Of a DNA stretch of 64,000 nt, positions 61,531 through 64,000 are shown piece after piece. Under the pieces are notes generated by a model that made no database searches, was not told the origin of the DNA, and saw nothing but the letters and a program-made list of their open reading frames with translations. The DNA is from Toxonevra muliebris (Eukaryota > Arthropoda > Insecta > Diptera > Pallopteridae): contig OY829329.1 in NCBI GenBank assembly GCA_963691655.1, forward strand, positions 65,652,852-65,716,851, read 5' to 3'. Numbering within the stretch: position 1 is the first letter of the stretch; each line of letters starts with the position of its first letter. A program made the translations under genes and the position numbers.

Positions 61531-62653
61531 AGGCATCAGGCGGTAGGTGACGAAAAGGGACCCACATGGGTCTGATTCGACTAATCGCCGAACTAATAAT
61601 AAAACTGCATCTACAAATATGTACAAGAATTGCATTTGAAGTAATGCAATTGCACTACGTGCATATTTCATTATTATGCATAAAACAAAATAACTAAACA
61701 AAAACTGAACTCATTTGAATAAAAACAAAAGAAACGAAACTTAAAACCGCGACAACATTATTTAAACGAATAAACGAATAACGTGATTAGTTAAGCTACC
61801 AAATTCAAGAGAGGCAAAGAAAGAGAAAAAGAGCGACGGAAGCAAAAACCATAGCAACAAAAATAATAAAAACTACAGTAACAAAATAGCCGTACAAAAA
61901 AAAAAAGAGAAGAGAAACCATCGAAAAAACAAAATAGAAAACTTACACTCAAATACCAGAGAGTATACAACGACAACAACAACGAAAACACAAAAATGCA
62001 TGCAATGTCAGCAAGCAACAAAAGTAAAAAACTCTGTGGTAAAATTGGTGAGATGCAAGCAGCTTTACAAAACTGACTGAAAAGGATTACAAGAGGATTC
62101 AAAAAAAATAAATAAATAAAAAAAAACAATTAGAAAAAAGAACCAGAGTAAATGGAAACGTGAGAGAGCGGGAGTGAGAGAGAAAAAGGCAAGGAAAAGC
62201 ATAGCAGATAAAATGTAAATTACAACAAAACAGCAGTACTTCCGTATATTATGTAGCAATGCTACAAAGTAATTAAGACAACAACTAAACAACACACAGA
62301 GAGAAACAACAAATATCTAGATACAGTAAAGAGAGCAGAGGGAGTGAGTGTGGCGTAAATTCAAAAAAAAAAAAAAGGAAAAAGGGAAAGAGGAAAGAGG
62401 AAGAGGAAGAGAGCAATAAATGTCCATAAATTAAAATTGCATTCACTCGGATGAAGTTTTATAATTTTTTTTTTTTTTTTTAACGTTTACAATGGATTCG
62501 ACGAAAAAAAAAACAAAACAAAGAGCACACACTTGAGATACACTCTGAGAGTAAAGACAGAAAAAAAAAAAAAAACAAAAACCAAACTCATTCAAGATGC
62601 ATCAGCAAGAAAGAAATAAAGTAAGAAGAGAAAAAAATACATACACACTCAAC
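61531..62653. other. A-rich non-coding stretch
   Basis: No gene is supported. The plus strand is unusually A-rich with many AAC, AAAGAGA and poly-A segments (61896-61907, 62366-62378, 62562-62575), and a poly-T tract at 62466-62482. The retrotransposon's 3' untranslated end may occupy the first 80 bases. Confidence 0.5.
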
Positions 62654-63377
62654 CAGTGTGGCCAACTCAGCGCTTTTCCCGCTGATTTTAGTGCCTTTTG
62701 AAAATTTAAACGCGGAAAAAAAGTGCTTTAACGCTCAGCGTGTTTTTTCAATTTAAAATATCTACTTCAATTTAAAAGAACTATGCATCATCAATATCTA
62801 AAATGGTGCTGGACTTACGATCGATACCAACTTTCATTTGTTAAAACTGTTCATTGTGATCATACTGGGGGTTAGACTGAGTACGATCATCCCGGTCCTA
62901 CTTTCTACAGTCACATTACTACTATCATAGGGAGTCTTTAGTAAAATTGTATGTTGTGCTCTGGTAAGAGGAAGCTGTCACGAATCCCCCTACCCGACTG
63001 TTTGCTAGCGGCAAAGATGTCTCCCGCCCGACTCCTTCTTCACCATGTCATCTCCTTTACTAATATGCCTTGTTCTCCTCGTTCGTAGTAAATGAGGTTG
63101 GTATATATTTACATATAAAAAAAACATTGTTTTCAAAACTAAATATAGGTAGTGAAAATTAAATGTGTGGGAAAGTCTGTTTTTAAACGCAGGCTACCCA
63201 ATCATCAGACATTGCAAAAGACACATTATGTGTGCCTGTGTTAGTGAAAAAGTTTAAATGTATTGAGAGTTTTCTCGCACTTTTACAAGGAAAAAAATTT
63301 AACGCTTTTTTTTAAAGAAAATACGCGTTTTATTCTTCATTTTAGCGGATTTTGAAAAACAAAAGTTGGTCACACTG
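62654..63377. mobile_element. Non-autonomous hAT-like element (724 bp) with perfect 8-bp target duplication
   Basis: The left end is CAGTGTGGCCAACT and the right end reversed is CAGTGTGACCAACT, 13 of 14 identical. The flanks are identical: CACTCAAC at 62646-62653 and 63378-63385. This is the clearest element boundary in the window. Internal sequence has no transposase frame. Subterminal GCTGATTTTAGTG (62680) and, on the right, CATTTTAGCGG (63340) echo each other. Confidence 0.88.
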
Positions 63378-63385
63378 CACTCAAC

Positions 63386-64000
63386 GAAACGCATCGACAC
63401 GAAACAACGGTTGAATTGAAAGTAAACAGACAAGTCAACATGCAAAAATTGCAGACAGATAAAGACAAAGAACTACAGCTTCTTATGTCAGTCGAAGAGA
63501 GAAGGAGAAGAAACTTAGAAAAAATAAAGAAAAGTGCTGGAACATGATGGCTACTTAGTTTCGAATAAAGTTTGAAATTATAGCAAATTTTTATTAAGTT
63601 TTCATTTTCTTGGTTTGCATTTATAGTTGGTTTATATTTCTGCTCGTAGTTCACTTGCATTCTACTTTCAAAGTTATTATTAATAAAATTTGTAATAACT
63701 TTATTTTTTCACAGAGAGTTTTTTATATTGAGAGTTGTATATTTTTTTCACCTGCAATATTTCCCTCGAGCTTAAAATTCTACAATAATATACTCTAGAT
63801 CTTTGAGTTTCTATATTGGTAACGGTATCGCTGACCATTTTTTGTGTGTTTTTCCTTCCCGAGCTCTCAAATTTGACGACTCAACGTCAAGTTCATTCAA
63901 ATTTGTTTCTTTCGACTCTTTCTAATCCACAAATGAGGGGCTGAGAGGAAAAGTGGTATAACTTCTACGTTCAGAAAAAAATGGAATAATTTTACTTAAG
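63386..64000. other. AT-rich non-coding stretch
   Basis: No gene or repeat of note. Confidence 0.5.

Overview
This window is AT-rich, non-coding nuclear DNA from an insect, most likely a brachyceran fly. The case for a fly rests on dense CAA/CAG, CA/GT, GA/CT and TATG-type microsatellites, on decayed non-LTR retrotransposons of Jockey-, LOA- and R1-like type, and on many short non-autonomous DNA transposons. A tephritid-like fly is my guess; the sequence does not settle the species. I find no convincing host protein-coding exon, tRNA, rRNA or CRISPR array. The window reads as a large intron or intergenic desert.

Coding remains are all retrotransposon fragments: a reverse-transcriptase piece running off the left edge (2-475), an RNase H piece on + (5477-6200), a converging RT-thumb/RNase H/tail piece on - (6578-8035) whose 3' end carries 13 perfect TTAGG-type pentamers, an R1-like C-terminal piece on - (11608-12173) and an RNase H/tail piece on + (60690-61530). 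All but the first are clearly broken by stops or frameshifts; the first differs by one substitution in a conserved motif.

Non-autonomous DNA elements are recognisable from terminal inverted repeats (TIRs) and target-site duplications (TSDs). Three are hAT-like with 8-bp duplications (10410-11186, 56346-57257, 62654-63377). One is piggyBac-like between TTAA sites (59198-59645). One is a long-arm foldback flanked by TAA (27596-28343), one a 145-bp near-palindrome (33823-33968), and one a 1-kb element with about 115-bp arms (38409-39410). A 245-bp MITE (31298-31542) is nested inside the second copy of a dispersed repeat (16753-17973 and 30380-31555); the first copy preserves the empty site.

The most unusual trait is a series of unrelated, degenerate tandem arrays, several around 2 kb: 21-bp (14585-15830), about 67-bp compound (20217-20890), 20/40-bp (23440-25760), 12-bp (33975-36060), 18-bp (43850-46040) and 122-bp (52846-54130), plus a 1.2-kb polypyrimidine tract next to a 200-N gap. 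The longest open frames (374 and 232 codons) lie in the 21-, 12- and 18-bp arrays and follow from a period divisible by three. The 122-bp array carries about fifteen ATGGCG motifs resembling YY1/Pleiohomeotic sites; the 12-bp array alternates GAGAG and ATCGATA motifs. Whether any array has a function cannot be told from sequence alone.
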